In this document: positions 23,034 to 33,208 of the stretch, piece after piece | Numbering within the stretch: the first letter of the stretch is position 1 | How the letters are laid out: each line of letters begins with the position of its first letter | Assembly: GCA_033816765.1 (NCBI GenBank) | Contig: CM066292.1 | Coordinates: forward strand, 3,596,001 to 3,660,000 | DNA: 64,000 nucleotides | Direction: 5' to 3' | Source: Nothopassalora personata | Taxonomy: Eukaryota > Ascomycota > Dothideomycetes > Mycosphaerellales > Mycosphaerellaceae | Translations under genes and position numbers: made by a program | The notes under the pieces: model-generated | Seen by the model: the letters and a program-made list of their open reading frames with translations, nothing else | What the model was told of the DNA's origin: nothing | Database searches by the model: none

Positions 23034-24303
23034 TCATAGCTTCCCTTGCCTCTTATCCTCCGCAATCTTCATCACGGGTCTAAGATCTCCCGCTCGCTCA
23101 AAAAGCCCTCCCAATCCGGCCTCTCTCCCTCTCTTATCCTCTCTCCGAAACCACTCCTCCGTGGACCGGATCCGCCCAGGATGGATCCTATCAAGAAACG
23201 CATAGTCCCTTCGAATCACACCCTGGTTCCCGCCCGAATTGATCCATAAGTTCCAGAACCCAGTAAAATTCTCCCGCATCGTCAACGTCGCTGGATCCCT
23301 AGGATCAGCATTATACCCCGCGGGCGCATTTGCTGTGCCACCACCTGCCAAGGGCCCAGAAGTCCAGTATTCTTCCAGAGAGGTGTCGATGTAACGGGCT
23401 GGGCCGCCAGTCACTTTGGTAAATGCAGCTGCCAAGTCGTGGTAGTGGACATGCTCGATCGCTACTTCCAGGTCTAGACCATTGGACATGGATGGGTGGT
23501 CGAAGAGCCAGCGGACGTAATGCTCGCAATCTTCGAGTGCGACGTGTGGGACGGAGCCGGAGCCGAGGGGCACGCGCCAGGTTACGACTCCGTCTTCGAC
23601 AACCGGGCTCATTGGGGTGGTTTTGCCGAGGGCCATTTCGATGTATGGGCCGGTGGTGAAGAGGGCTGCGCCCATCTTGGCGGCATTGTGCTGGTTTTGT
23701 TGCAGGATCCATTCGCCGACTCGACCTTTTCCATCGTAGTGGCCGCAGCGGAAGAGGGGGCTGTAGTTGCCTTTCTTGTAGCTGTGAACGTGAGGGTGGT
23801 TAGTTGTGATCCGACCGCGTGATTGTCTCGACGGATCGACTTGGAGACACGAGACATAGAGGTCCCCCCGTTGTGGAAGCACTCACCCATAGTCCAAGTT
23901 TCCATACACGAAGAACTTAATCCCTGACTCGAGAGCGAGTTCGTATGCACGAATGGCCCAGAAGATTTCCGTCTTTTCGCCGCTATTGAAGCCGTCGATG
24001 TTGATGAAGGCGTATTGGCAGCGGCTGAAGCCAGTGCGGAGGGTGGACTCGTTGGCAAAAGTTCCTTCCTGGGAGGAGAGTATTAGGGGTGCTCTGGCGA
24101 GAGAGGACATAGGCCGGGCCACGGTCGGGATTCCTACTTACAAGCAGGTCGACATTTCCTAGCGAGAGAAGTTGCTTGGCTCGCGCAGAGTTCGGATCGC
24201 GCGTCAGCGCGAGGACTGAGTATGCGCCATCTTTTACCAGACCGCGGATCACTGGAATGCCTTGAGCGCCTGTGCCGCCGACTACGAAGAGGTTTGGTGC
24301 CAT
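23034..24303 (-). CDS. NmrA-like NAD(P)-binding protein
   Basis: Three exons (24303-24142, 24068-23887, 23781-23034) with 73- and 105-bp introns give 363 residues. The start MAPNLFVVGGTGAQG holds the glycine-rich Rossmann motif of NmrA/atypical short-chain dehydrogenases. FVYGNLDYGYKKGNYSP spans the second splice and follows the family pattern, as do the later GPYIEMALG and MRENFTGFWN segments. Members of this family bind NAD(P) and act as redox-sensing regulators or as reductases in secondary metabolism. The sequence shows no Tyr-x-x-x-Lys dehydrogenase site, so a sensor or non-classical role is more likely. An upstream in-frame Met exists at about 24414. Confidence 0.85.
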
Positions 24304-24735
24304 TGTGGATGATGGGATGAAAGATGATTGTGGCGGGAACATTTTCTTGTTAGGAGACGAGCCCGATGATGGCCTTGATATATCCATGTTCAACTTCTGC
24401 GACTTCGTCATCACCGAGGCCAGAGTGTCATGTATGAGTGATGGCCAGTCGTCATTTAAGGCGCTAGCATCTGCAGAGTCATCGACAGGTCGCCGCTTGA
24501 CGAAGCATATTGCGCCATTCTGGCGGTTGTACGATCGTGTGGTGCTTCAGACGGGGTAAAGCCGCATGATCAGTAAACATGCATGCCGCGCAACATCGAT
24601 GGCTTAGCGGCGTAGTCGTACGAGCGACAAATGAATGTGAAAGATGCAGCGATATCTCGTGAGAAGCATCCGACTTTTTAGGGTGTTCGGGAGATACATG
24701 CCAGGCAGCGTAAGTCCACAGCAGCAGATAAATAT
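24304..24735. other. intergenic spacer before the MITE
   Basis: No credible gene. This is the 5' flank of the NmrA-like gene leading into the inserted element. Confidence 0.4.
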
Positions 24736-24738
24736 CAC

Positions 24739-24839
24739 GGTGAATCACTCCCGTAGGGATGATTATGTCGTTTATTACTCTCACAGGGACTCTTTATCGA
24801 GAAGATACTCCCGTAGCGACTTATAGGGGTGCCAAATTA
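24739..24839 (+). repeat. left terminal inverted repeat with internal sub-repeats
   Basis: It contains three spaced copies of a motif resembling TACTCCCGTAGGGAC (near 24746, 24776 and 24807). The pairing partner is at 25241-25340. Such sub-terminal repeats often bind transposase. Confidence 0.8.
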
Positions 24840-25240
24840 TTGCTATAGGGACACGTTATGGCAGCCTTTGGTCTTGCAGCAATACCTACATATCAAGGTA
24901 CAGAAAGTGAAGTTTTTGCACCTATAACATAGGTCGCTATTATTGCTGCAGATAATTGAACTTGGAACCAAGACTTACTCTGTAGTGTAGTGTATGTGTC
25001 GTGATTGTGTATAAAAAGGTTAAAGAAAGACCGCTATGCTATATAACCAGCTTATACAACCAGCTTATACGCGGGCACAGACCTATAACCCGACCTATTC
25101 ACTTGAAGTACAAGTACAAGACGTAATAAGACAGGTAGCGTCCGTTAGCGTGATACAAGTCTATATTGGCTGTCTGCGTAGCGTAGAATGCAAGCGTAGT
25201 CGTCGCGATAAGAGAGTGCAATAATGTGTCCGTATAGTAG

Positions 25241-25340
25241 TAATTTGGCATCCCTGTAAGTCCCTACTGGAGTAATTTTTTAAAGTATGTCCCTATAGGA
25301 GTAACAAACGATATAATCGTCCCTATGGGAGTAATTCACC
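25241..25340 (-). repeat. right terminal inverted repeat
   Basis: The inverse complement of the left repeat, carrying the same spaced GTCCCTAT..GGAGTAA units. It ends 26 bp from the stop codon of the neighbouring secreted-protein gene. Confidence 0.8.
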
Positions 25341-25365
25341 GATGAATATCATGTCTGGAACGACT

Positions 25366-25907
25366 TTATTTGCAGCTATCGCTCCCAGCGATGAACTCGC
25401 CATCGCTGTTCTCGCAACCACACTCGCCGGTTTGGGGGTCCTTTATGCAGCCTGTACCCACGCCAGAGCTGGTGCCGTTGCCGCTCCAGAAGAACGTCCA
25501 GCAGTCTGCATCGGATGTGAAGGTGGTTGGTAACGCGCAGGTGTATGCAGAGCAGGTGCCGTATGGAGCGCTGTACGTCTCAGTCGAGTCCTCCCACTTG
25601 TGCAGTGGCGCGAATAGACTTACCCATGGCTACTGTCGTGTGAATGGTCTGTCTCGAAGACGGCAAAGGTCTGAGTCTCGTGCGTGCGGGTGTTGTGGGA
25701 GCACTCGGCGGCCTGGATGTCCTTCGACACCTTGGTGGCGGAGCTGTTCCAGGATGTTCAGTATCATCACGAGCTGCCACTTTCGCTTCAAACTAACCAC
25801 GCCGTGGTCTTTGGGCACTGGCCCTTGCTGTTGGATGATGCTGGTTTCAAAGTAGCGTTCGCGCACGCCAGCGTAAGCGCGAGGACAATGGAAGTACGGA
25901 ACTGCAT
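25366..25907 (-). CDS. small secreted cysteine-rich protein (candidate effector)
   Basis: Three exons, 25907-25798, 25743-25624 and 25570-25366, with introns of 54 and 53 bp. Donors are GTTAGT and GTAAGT, and both acceptors end CAG. The spliced frame is exactly 145 codons including the stop, with both junctions in phase 2. The protein has a signal peptide (MQFRTSIVLALTLACANA, cleavage likely after Ala18) and a mature part of about 126 residues with ten cysteines: C31, C37, C51, C83, C88, C100, C118, C127, C129 and C143. The number is even, which fits five disulphides. Its C-terminal half is Gly/Ser/Asp-rich with aromatic WTFFW. No enzyme family is recognised. Size, signal and cysteine content fit fungal apoplastic effectors or other small secreted proteins. 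An overlapping plus-strand frame (25342-25533) is its antisense shadow. Confidence 0.8.
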
Positions 25908-27319
25908 CCTGGCAATCGTTGAAGAAGGAAATGTAAAAAGACGGTAAAGACTGTATGTGTCGAAGCAGCTCAAGGGATAGATGCGGCGAACATGGTGGCT
26001 CTTATGCCGCCAGGAGGCTGTGTATATAGGATCAGCAGTGGGTGATGAATGCTCCACCATTGCGTATTCCCTGCCGCATCAACGTTTGATACGAAGTGAC
26101 TGTCATTGCTGTGGCACCTCGCGTGGCCAAGATAGAGGCACAAAGAGACAGTCTCCGAACAGTGTGTGGCTCGCGTAAACAAGCAGGGATTGGAAGTCGA
26201 AGCCGAAGTTTGGTTTTCATCAATTCGAAGCAGCTATTGCGTTTCAGCATCTCTGCATAGGGTGGCAAAGAGTCTGGAAGCATGACAATGCCCCTATTCG
26301 GCCTATTAGGAGCGTGTTGCGCATAGGGCTTCCTGATGCTATCACCGGGTCAGGCAATGATCGTATTAACCCCTACTTAGGTGGATCCTTCGTCTAACCC
26401 GATATATCGATATATCGTAGCGTACGGATGTCGAAGGATAGGTGTGCCCACTTGCGGGTCCCTGGAAGAAGAGTACTGTACAGTAGTCGTCAACTTGGCG
26501 AGCTTGGCTGGAGTGCTTCTTCACCCAAGCACCAAGCTATGGCGTAGCCAGTAGACACCACCTCTTCATGACGATACGCAACCATTGGATGGTCAGTACT
26601 ACCACTGATTGGTCTTGAAGGCGGATGACTGCGTGGCCCACGCACAGAGCTTTAGTCCGTGCTTCCAGCTGATGATAATGTCGCACAGCCCTTTTGCCCG
26701 AAATCTGGAGTTCTGGACTCGTTGGAACCCCTGCACAGCCCTGCGCAGCGTGCGCAGATATACTGCAAACGCGCTAGCCGGAACCGGAGAAGACCACTAC
26801 AATTACGAGTCTTTTACACTAGATGTCTCGCGCATTGATTGCTATAAGCAACGAGTAGTCGAGCGTTCGACTATCGGCGCACTCTAAGACCAGTTTAGTG
26901 CCACTTTTGGACTTTAATGTTGAAGTCCGAAGCTCGCCCGAACGCAGTTGGGTGAGGAAATCGTTTTCAAGCACACCCCAGTATCGGAAATCGTCGTATC
27001 AACCGAGAAAGGGCTCGCTTACAACATGATAATCAGTTGTTGTCCGTGGAAGAGAAGAGGAACACTTGCCGACTTCACTCCTGTTCTTTGCGCCCCGTCC
27101 GTGCATCATCTTGGCGAAACTCTAAACTTCTATCTCAGATCCCTGCCGGCCTTATCGACGTCATGCCTCAAACATACAAGGCTGTTATCTCCGCTTTGCC
27201 TTGTCGAATCGTTTACTCCTACAGCTCACCAGTCAGCTCAGAGCCAAAGGAACTCCATCTCCCCTTTCCCCCGCCACAACACACCAGGAACGCCCAGAAA
27301 ACATCGCCTTGACACATGC
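25908..27319. other. gene-poor stretch upstream of the effector-like gene
   Basis: About 1.4 kb separating the divergent effector-like and cyclotransferase-like genes. Open frames here are short and motif-free. An 18-bp palindrome lies at 26400-26417. Both promoters should be in this interval. Confidence 0.4.
26400..26417. repeat. perfect 18-bp palindrome
   Basis: CGATATATCGATATATCG is identical to its own reverse complement and sits isolated in the intergenic region. It could be a dimeric transcription factor site, a target-site remnant or chance. No function can be read from it. Confidence 0.6.
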
Positions 27320-28029
27320 ATGGCAAGCACAAACCTCCCCACCCCACCCGCAGAAACCCCCAGATCCGCCTTCTTCTACGGAACCCTCATGGCCCCCAAA
27401 GTCCTGCACCGCGTCTGCCACGGCTCCATGGCCGACGACAACCCCATCTACAAATCCCACAATCTCCAGACCTCCCCCGCAATCCTCCACAACCATCAAC
27501 GCCACCGAGTAAAACAAGCCGACTACCCCGCCGTACTGCCCTGCCCTGGCTCTTCCGTGCGCGGGACATGCGTAACGGGCCTGACGAGCAACGACATCTG
27601 GCGGCTCGATGTGTTTGAAGGCGACGAGTACGAGAGACGGAAAGTCAAGTGTAAGCTTTTGACGGGAGGAGGCGGTGACGGTGGCGAGGGGGATGTCGAA
27701 GGGGAGGACGTCGAGGCTGAGACGTATATTTGGATCGGTGGTAGGGATGCGCTAGAGGACGACGAGTGGGATTTTATGGAGTTTCAGAGGGAGAAGATGC
27801 GGTATTGGGTTGGGGCGGAGGGGGAGGGGGAGTATGCGGGTAGGGCTTCCATTATTGGTGAGATATGGTGAGGTTGCGTTTGGGGTGTTTGCTGATGGTT
27901 GTTGTGCTTGTAGAAGTCGATGAGGCTGTTGCTGCAGCTGAGAGGGAAGGGAAGGATGGGACGGGAGGCAGGGGTGTGAATGGAGCGATATCGCAGGTCT
28001 TGAACGAGGCTACGAGAAACGCGGTGTGA
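27320..28029 (+). CDS. gamma-glutamylcyclotransferase-like (AIG2-like) protein
   Basis: Exons 27320-27857 and 27914-28029, with a 56-bp intron, give 217 residues. The last exon is chosen because phase and coding quality hold (VDEAVAAAEREGKDG...). The substrate-loop motif of the fold is present as AFFYGTLMAPKVL, and the catalytic-type Glu lies in FEGDEYERRKV. Enzymes of this fold release 5-oxoproline from gamma-glutamyl amines or peptides, but AIG2-like members are mostly uncharacterised. An acidic Gly/Glu insertion of about 20 residues interrupts the second half. The start MASTNLPTPP is preferred because upstream frame sequence is poor. Confidence 0.8.
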
Positions 28030-28444
28030 TGGAGTGCGGTTTTGAGATTGTGATTGAATAAGCTTCAGCGCTGTCCTAAGGCTTTTACGCACGTTGAAAT
28101 GACACAATAGATCGAGGCAAGGGTTTCGTGACAACAGTTTCGATATGCCCGCACTGCTACCACGAATCGCCGCTCAAGGCCTGCTCCTCAAGTCGAGGTT
28201 TCATGCATCAACTCGTGACATGAGGCGCGGAAGGCAGATGAGCGACGCACAAATCTGGTTTGAGCCGTACTGGGAACACATACAGCACTGTCTTGCTCCC
28301 CTACACTCCAGACGCCTTGCTAAATCAATGCTCCCTGTTATGCAATTGTAGGTAGACAGCGCCGGCAACAACTCCATCAACTAAACGAAGGACAACATAC
28401 CCGCCGTCATCGCTCACATGACTCGTCTATCATCCCACATAGTC

Positions 28445-31400
28445 TTACACACACTCCCACTCCGCGAAGACACACCACCTAGCACTTCTATCAGCAAGCA
28501 CAAGACCTCTCCAGAGTCCCCTCTCGCCAATCTTGATTACAGTCTCCCAAGTACTGGTAAGACCCATGTCCTCCTCAACATTACGACTAGTATGTTCCTG
28601 CTTTCTGGTTAAGCGGATAATCTTCTGGCTGGGAGACTGGATCGCAAGCTTCGCCGGCTTTTGCTGCGCGGGAGTCATGCCGTTGCCAGAATTGGATGAG
28701 CTCTCACTGTACTGGCTGCCCGATGCGGAGGCGCTGACAGAAATCATGCTCATTGCGCTGGTGGGCCGCACGAGAGGATTCGGACTCTGTGGACGGCCGC
28801 TGGTGCTCGTGCTGGCACCCCAGGTGTCTGGCGTGAAGCGGGACAGAGTTGAAGGATGCTGCCGGATGCAGAAGACGAAGGTATTGTTCATGGTCAGGCG
28901 AGCACACTGCGGCTGGGCGATGTACAAGTCGTGGCGCTGCGCATGTGGTGTCGGATGTCTCGTGACAAAGTCGTACGGCGGGTTCTGGCCGTGATGCGAC
29001 AGCGGCAAGGCAAGTGCCATAGAATGAGGGTTGTCCTTGATGGAGTGCATCAGACCACGTTTGCCAGCGTAGATCTTTAGCACCCCTAGTCCCTCATCTC
29101 CAGGAAGAAGAGCCTTGACAGTGAAGCGTTTCCGGCCACCGACCCATTCTGCCTGAGCAAATGCCTTCTTGGTGACCACATCACCGCTTTCGAAGTAGTC
29201 GCCATCAGCGTCTTGGGCGAAAGATCTCGCCTCAGTCTCTGCGATGCACTCGACATCCTCAGGAACATTGACGTGAATGTGTGCCATCTCAAGATTCTCC
29301 AAATGCAACATGCTGGTATCGAATTCGGCAAGCTCCACCGCGTTCCTGAAGTATGCTGGGCAGGCGCAAGGAAGAGCTGCCAGGATCTCGTGGTCCAAGG
29401 GTGGTACCATATGCTGATGTTCCGGCAATAGCGGAATGTGCGTGTAGCAAATCTCCATAGGCCTGGTCAAGAAGTACCACGGCTCCGCAACCTGACTGCT
29501 AGCGTAGCTGTATGCCCCTCGATGAGGGTGAGTAGGGCTAGCCAAAGCACAGTCCATAATGCGCCACTCGCCATCGACGATCACTGTGTTCCACCAGTGG
29601 TTAGGACGAGCCAATGTGTCGGCATCGATGATCTCTCCAGGACCTTTCAGATAGCCACGAACAATTTCCGCATGCAGACCAACCGCTGAGCACATATCAC
29701 GTACCAGCAATGCGATCTCCTCACTGCAGCCACGCTTGGTCTGGATGACCCTTCTGGTGTCGAGTTGGCCCTCGAAGTCCTCTTCCCAGGTGATCCGCTC
29801 TGCAACCCACGTGAAGATTGCTCGTAGTCTTTGCACGTCGCTTCGGTGTGGCCGGCACACATAGCTTTGAGCGAGTGATGAGGCGCTGACCATGGGTGGC
29901 ACGTTCTGTATGAATCTCGTGCTCTTGTCAACAAGTGCGAGATTCGGGAGATTGAAGTCGGTGGGTTCAGTGACGGGCAGGCCGTCCAAGCTCTCGTCGC
30001 CTTCGACAATTTCAAGCAACTCATCGATCGGTCGTAGCGCGGGCAAGTCGTGCATTTCGCATCGTTCGACACGTTCGGCACGCTCTCTCTGGCTTAATGA
30101 GTTGGATCGATTGATATCGCGCCGGACTTGCATCCAATCACTGCCGCCACCAAGACCCATATCTCGAGCTGCCGCGCCTGGCGCTATTCGAGGCCTAGCA
30201 TTGCTGTCGCCCGATATCGACGTTGGCCCCATGCCTAGCATCTTCGTCGGGCTACCCGCTCTGCTCCCTGCACGACTACCTGGCCGGCTAGTGCTATTTC
30301 CAATCGTCGACCTAGCATTTGCGGCTCCGGTCTTGGCCGTTGTCTTGGCGGTCTCGATCATCCGCTTGAAAAAGCCACTACGCTTCGCTTCTTGTGGTGA
30401 GCTCAATCCTCCAAGCACGCCTGCGTTCTCCATCGGATCCTTTGCCCAGTCTGCGACCGGTGTGATCAAAGGCAGATTCTGTGAAGCGTGGCTTTCATGG
30501 TAGCTTGGACCAGAGCCGGAACTTTCGCTTGCGACCATGCTTCGTGCGCTTGAGTTCATATCACCAGTGGACTTCGTGATGCCCATTGCCCGACGTTCGC
30601 GCTGACTGCCGAAGCCAAGTTTGCGGCGGGCAAGACTGCCAGCACTTGTCGCGCTGAACCCGCCAGCAGAATAGCCAGACATGATACTACGGCTCGTCAT
30701 CTGGGTGCTGTTGCTGCTGTGTGTCGCGGAAGAATTCTCGGTCGAGTTAGTAGCGTTCGTCTTGGTAGTACATGTGCGATCCAAGTTTTTGCGACCGCCG
30801 AGCTCGAATGCGGATTTTTGGTGACGCAGTTGCGGAAGTTGCTGGTGAGTGTTTGGCTGACGACCAGTTGAGCTGTTGCTAGCACTGCTGCTGGACGTTG
30901 TCGGACGTGATGCCGCATATTGTGCTCCCTTGAGAGGTGGCATTGGTGGGTGATCTGAAGAGAACGACGGTGCTTGTCGTAACTGATGTTCCATGCGCTG
31001 AACGTAGTTCTCGATCGACGATGGTCCGTCTCTTGACGAAGGCAGTGATGGAGTTTTACTTCTTGCACCTGCGTATGCTTGGACTTGATCAGGCATGGCG
31101 AATCCCATCGAGAACTGTGCGCGATCTTGCAAGGCAATGCCCATTGACGACTGTGCACGCGACTGGCTCCGTATATCTTCGAAAGCATCCGGCGACCACA
31201 CCGTGGGTTGAGTCACCTTGGGCGGAGCATCGGCTCTAGCGGGCGAAGACGGCTGGAAGCCACTCATATCCTGTAGCGAAGACATAACATCATTCATTGC
31301 TGCCCGTAGTGGAGACGGTGTCATGTGGCTGCCACCAGGTGACGGCGGCATCGGTGTTCGCGTTCCATCTCCATCATACCCAGGATGCATATTCCCGTCC

Positions 31401-32326
31401 AGTTCTAAAGACGGCGCTCGACTTGGCTGATAGGCAACTCTGTGCGCAGGAGGCGGAGGTGGAGGTGGAGAAGACCCGACGTCTTCGTCTTCGTCTTCGT
31501 CTTCCTCAAATTCTGCTCGTGATGGCGCTCTTGAGTAGTAGAGAGGCTGTTCATAAGGTACAGGTGATGGTTGTCGTGAGATTGTAGGTAGCATTTGTGG
31601 ATAAGCTGACCCATCGTGATATGACGCTGGTAGAGGCGAGTGTGATCGCGGCGGGGCAGGTGATCTTGAGCGGTATACAGGCTGCGGTGACGGCGGACGA
31701 TATGCTTGATACTGCGGCTGAGGTGTCGGCGATGCAGAAGGTGGCGCTGTGGGCGGCCTTGGACTGCGAGAGCGGCGCACTTGTCCTCCTCGGGGCAGTG
31801 GGGCAGGTATCCGCGGCGCAGAGTCTTGTGGTATTATCACCTTTCCGCCTTGCTTCTTGACTGTTCCCGTCGGTGCCTGCGCAGTCTTCATGCTACTATA
31901 TGGGCGGAACTTGCTCTTCTCCCTCTTTGCCTTCTCCTTGTCACTCTCCGGTGTGCCCTCCTTGGACTTCCCGCCGTGCAGACTGTTGCGGCCATCGAAC
32001 TCTTCGTAGGCCTGGTAGGGTTTCCTGAACAACGACTTGTTTCTAGCAGCAGCCGAGTGCTTCGGCTGCCGCAGAGGCGTCACATTGCGACTGTTTGGCG
32101 CCGGCTGAAATGATTCCTCCAGCACCTGCACAAAGTTGGACGGGAACAGGCCAACGGCTCTTGGATCGCGCCTCAAACGTCCCATCCACCAAGACCCATC
32201 GCCTGCGTTCAGAGCTTCAATCAAATCTCCCTCAATGAAGCCGAGGTCCTTCTTCGTCTCTCCGCCCCACGAGTACGTTGCCTTGCACCAGCATGGGAAC
32301 CGAGGGAGATGATCTGGCACAGCCAT
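28445..32326 (-). CDS. Cyk3-like cytokinesis protein (SH3 plus transglutaminase-like domain)
   Basis: A single 1,293-codon exon. Residues 8-72 are an SH3 domain (ATYSWGG...DLGFIEGDLIE, GSWWMGRL, GLFPSNFVQ). A proline/serine-rich disordered region with a run of Asp/Glu follows. Around 850-1000 lies a transglutaminase-like fold, with KRGCSEEIALL, HAEIVRGYLKG, RPNHWWNTVIVDGEWRIMDC. This order matches Cyk3, which works with Hof1 and chitin synthase at the actomyosin ring to drive septum formation. Cys, His and Asp occur at positions that could form the old catalytic triad, although the yeast domain is regarded as non-enzymatic. The preceding 415 bp (28030-28444) contain only the convergent 3' flanks. 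Confidence 0.9.
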   Translation of the reverse strand: MAVPDHLPRFPCWCKATYSWGGETKKDLGFIEGDLIEALNAGDGSWWMGRLRRDPRAVGLFPSNFVQVLEESFQPAPNSRNVTPLRQPKHSAAARNKSLFRKPYQAYEEFDGRNSLHGGKSKEGTPESDKEKAKREKSKFRPYSSMKTAQAPTGTVKKQGGKVIIPQDSAPRIPAPLPRGGQVRRSRSPRPPTAPPSASPTPQPQYQAYRPPSPQPVYRSRSPAPPRSHSPLPASYHDGSAYPQMLPTISRQPSPVPYEQPLYYSRAPSRAEFEEDEDEDEDVGSSPPPPPPPAHRVAYQPSRAPSLELDGNMHPGYDGDGTRTPMPPSPGGSHMTPSPLRAAMNDVMSSLQDMSGFQPSSPARADAPPKVTQPTVWSPDAFEDIRSQSRAQSSMGIALQDRAQFSMGFAMPDQVQAYAGARSKTPSLPSSRDGPSSIENYVQRMEHQLRQAPSFSSDHPPMPPLKGAQYAASRPTTSSSSASNSSTGRQPNTHQQLPQLRHQKSAFELGGRKNLDRTCTTKTNATNSTENSSATHSSNSTQMTSRSIMSGYSAGGFSATSAGSLARRKLGFGSQRERRAMGITKSTGDMNSSARSMVASESSGSGPSYHESHASQNLPLITPVADWAKDPMENAGVLGGLSSPQEAKRSGFFKRMIETAKTTAKTGAANARSTIGNSTSRPGSRAGSRAGSPTKMLGMGPTSISGDSNARPRIAPGAAARDMGLGGGSDWMQVRRDINRSNSLSQRERAERVERCEMHDLPALRPIDELLEIVEGDESLDGLPVTEPTDFNLPNLALVDKSTRFIQNVPPMVSASSLAQSYVCRPHRSDVQRLRAIFTWVAERITWEEDFEGQLDTRRVIQTKRGCSEEIALLVRDMCSAVGLHAEIVRGYLKGPGEIIDADTLARPNHWWNTVIVDGEWRIMDCALASPTHPHRGAYSYASSQVAEPWYFLTRPMEICYTHIPLLPEHQHMVPPLDHEILAALPCACPAYFRNAVELAEFDTSMLHLENLEMAHIHVNVPEDVECIAETEARSFAQDADGDYFESGDVVTKKAFAQAEWVGGRKRFTVKALLPGDEGLGVLKIYAGKRGLMHSIKDNPHSMALALPLSHHGQNPPYDFVTRHPTPHAQRHDLYIAQPQCARLTMNNTFVFCIRQHPSTLSRFTPDTWGASTSTSGRPQSPNPLVRPTSAMSMISVSASASGSQYSESSSNSGNGMTPAQQKPAKLAIQSPSQKIIRLTRKQEHTSRNVEEDMGLTSTWETVIKIGERGLWRGLVLADRSARWCVFAEWECV

Positions 32327-33208
32327 CCTGGCTCGCCGGCGATCCTAGAGTAGGGCGCGTATGTATGAGGCGATCCGCACGTTATCGCATAGCAATTGTT
32401 TTTGTGGAAGCGCAACTGTCGGGCGTTGAATGATGATGTGGTGGTGGACGTGGGTCGTTGCTAGGCTGGCCTGCTAGCAGATAATGAACCCGGTTGATAT
32501 GAACGTGCGCTGTCAGATCAAGTGAGGCGCATTGAAAAGCGATAGCATCGCTGATGGTGCAAGAATTGGTGCAAGAATGCACAAAAGCTGGCCGCCAGCT
32601 GTGACCGCGTACGCGTAGCGCTGCGAATATGTGCAGTGTTGTTGCCAGGCCGTTTTGTCTTGTTGTGTTGTTGTTCCACTGCTTCCTGTTCCTGCGCTAG
32701 CGCCTGCACCTGCGTCTATCTTTGGTCAAACGTGCCAAGCTGTTTCAGATCCAGATCTTATCTGGCTGAGGTACTTTGATCAAGCATATAAGCATCGCAC
32801 GTGACACACTCAAGGACGAGCTTGATGGTTACGGCGATTTCACTATCATGGACGGAGATGTTGTTTGATAGCTTAGCCAGTTTTTTGAGAGTGTGGCCAG
32901 TGATGCGACGCGCGGTGTCAAGAGACAATGGATTGCATGTAAGGCCCTGGGAAGGATAGATCTCCTATCTATCTGCGGAAAACTGCAGCAAGCTTGACCA
33001 GCTTGTTCTTGATGCAACTTTCACTTCGCGGCTGAGCCCTTACTGCTATCTATGCCGCCGGTAGCGCACCCTGTGCCTCAGCACCATCACCCACGGTATC
33101 CAATCAGGCCCCCGGCCTTGAAAATTTGAGTCCCAGGCCCAAGACGCCGCAATCCACCATTCCATCAAAGTTCCATCCTTGGTGCTGATCTTCTCCTACA
33201 GCGCCACT
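32327..33208. other. upstream region of the Cyk3-like gene
   Basis: About 880 bp with short chance frames only. It should hold the Cyk3 promoter and the terminator of the minus-strand locus to the right. No repeats or RNA genes were seen. Confidence 0.4.

Larger units (their letters stand above)
24736..25344. mobile_element. MITE-like element with about 100-bp terminal inverted repeats
   Basis: The left end (24739-24839) and the inverse of the right end (25241-25340) align almost throughout. Both begin GGTGAAT and finish at TGCCAAATTA, with roughly 80 percent identity by eye outside a short divergent patch; most differences are transitions. AATAT occurs just outside both ends (24731-24735 and 25345-25349) and may be a 5-bp target duplication, although the outermost bases of the repeats match imperfectly. 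The 400-bp interior is AT-rich, contains a tandem cagcttatac and has no transposase frame, so the element is non-autonomous. It is probably a MITE of a DNA transposon; the superfamily cannot be set without the target-site rule. Confidence 0.8.

Noticed and set aside
25342..25533. Plus-strand frame resembling a small ATP synthase subunit (MSGTTLFAAIAP...)
   Set aside because: It is antisense to the well-supported third exon of the secreted cysteine-rich gene, and its second half has no matching family pattern.
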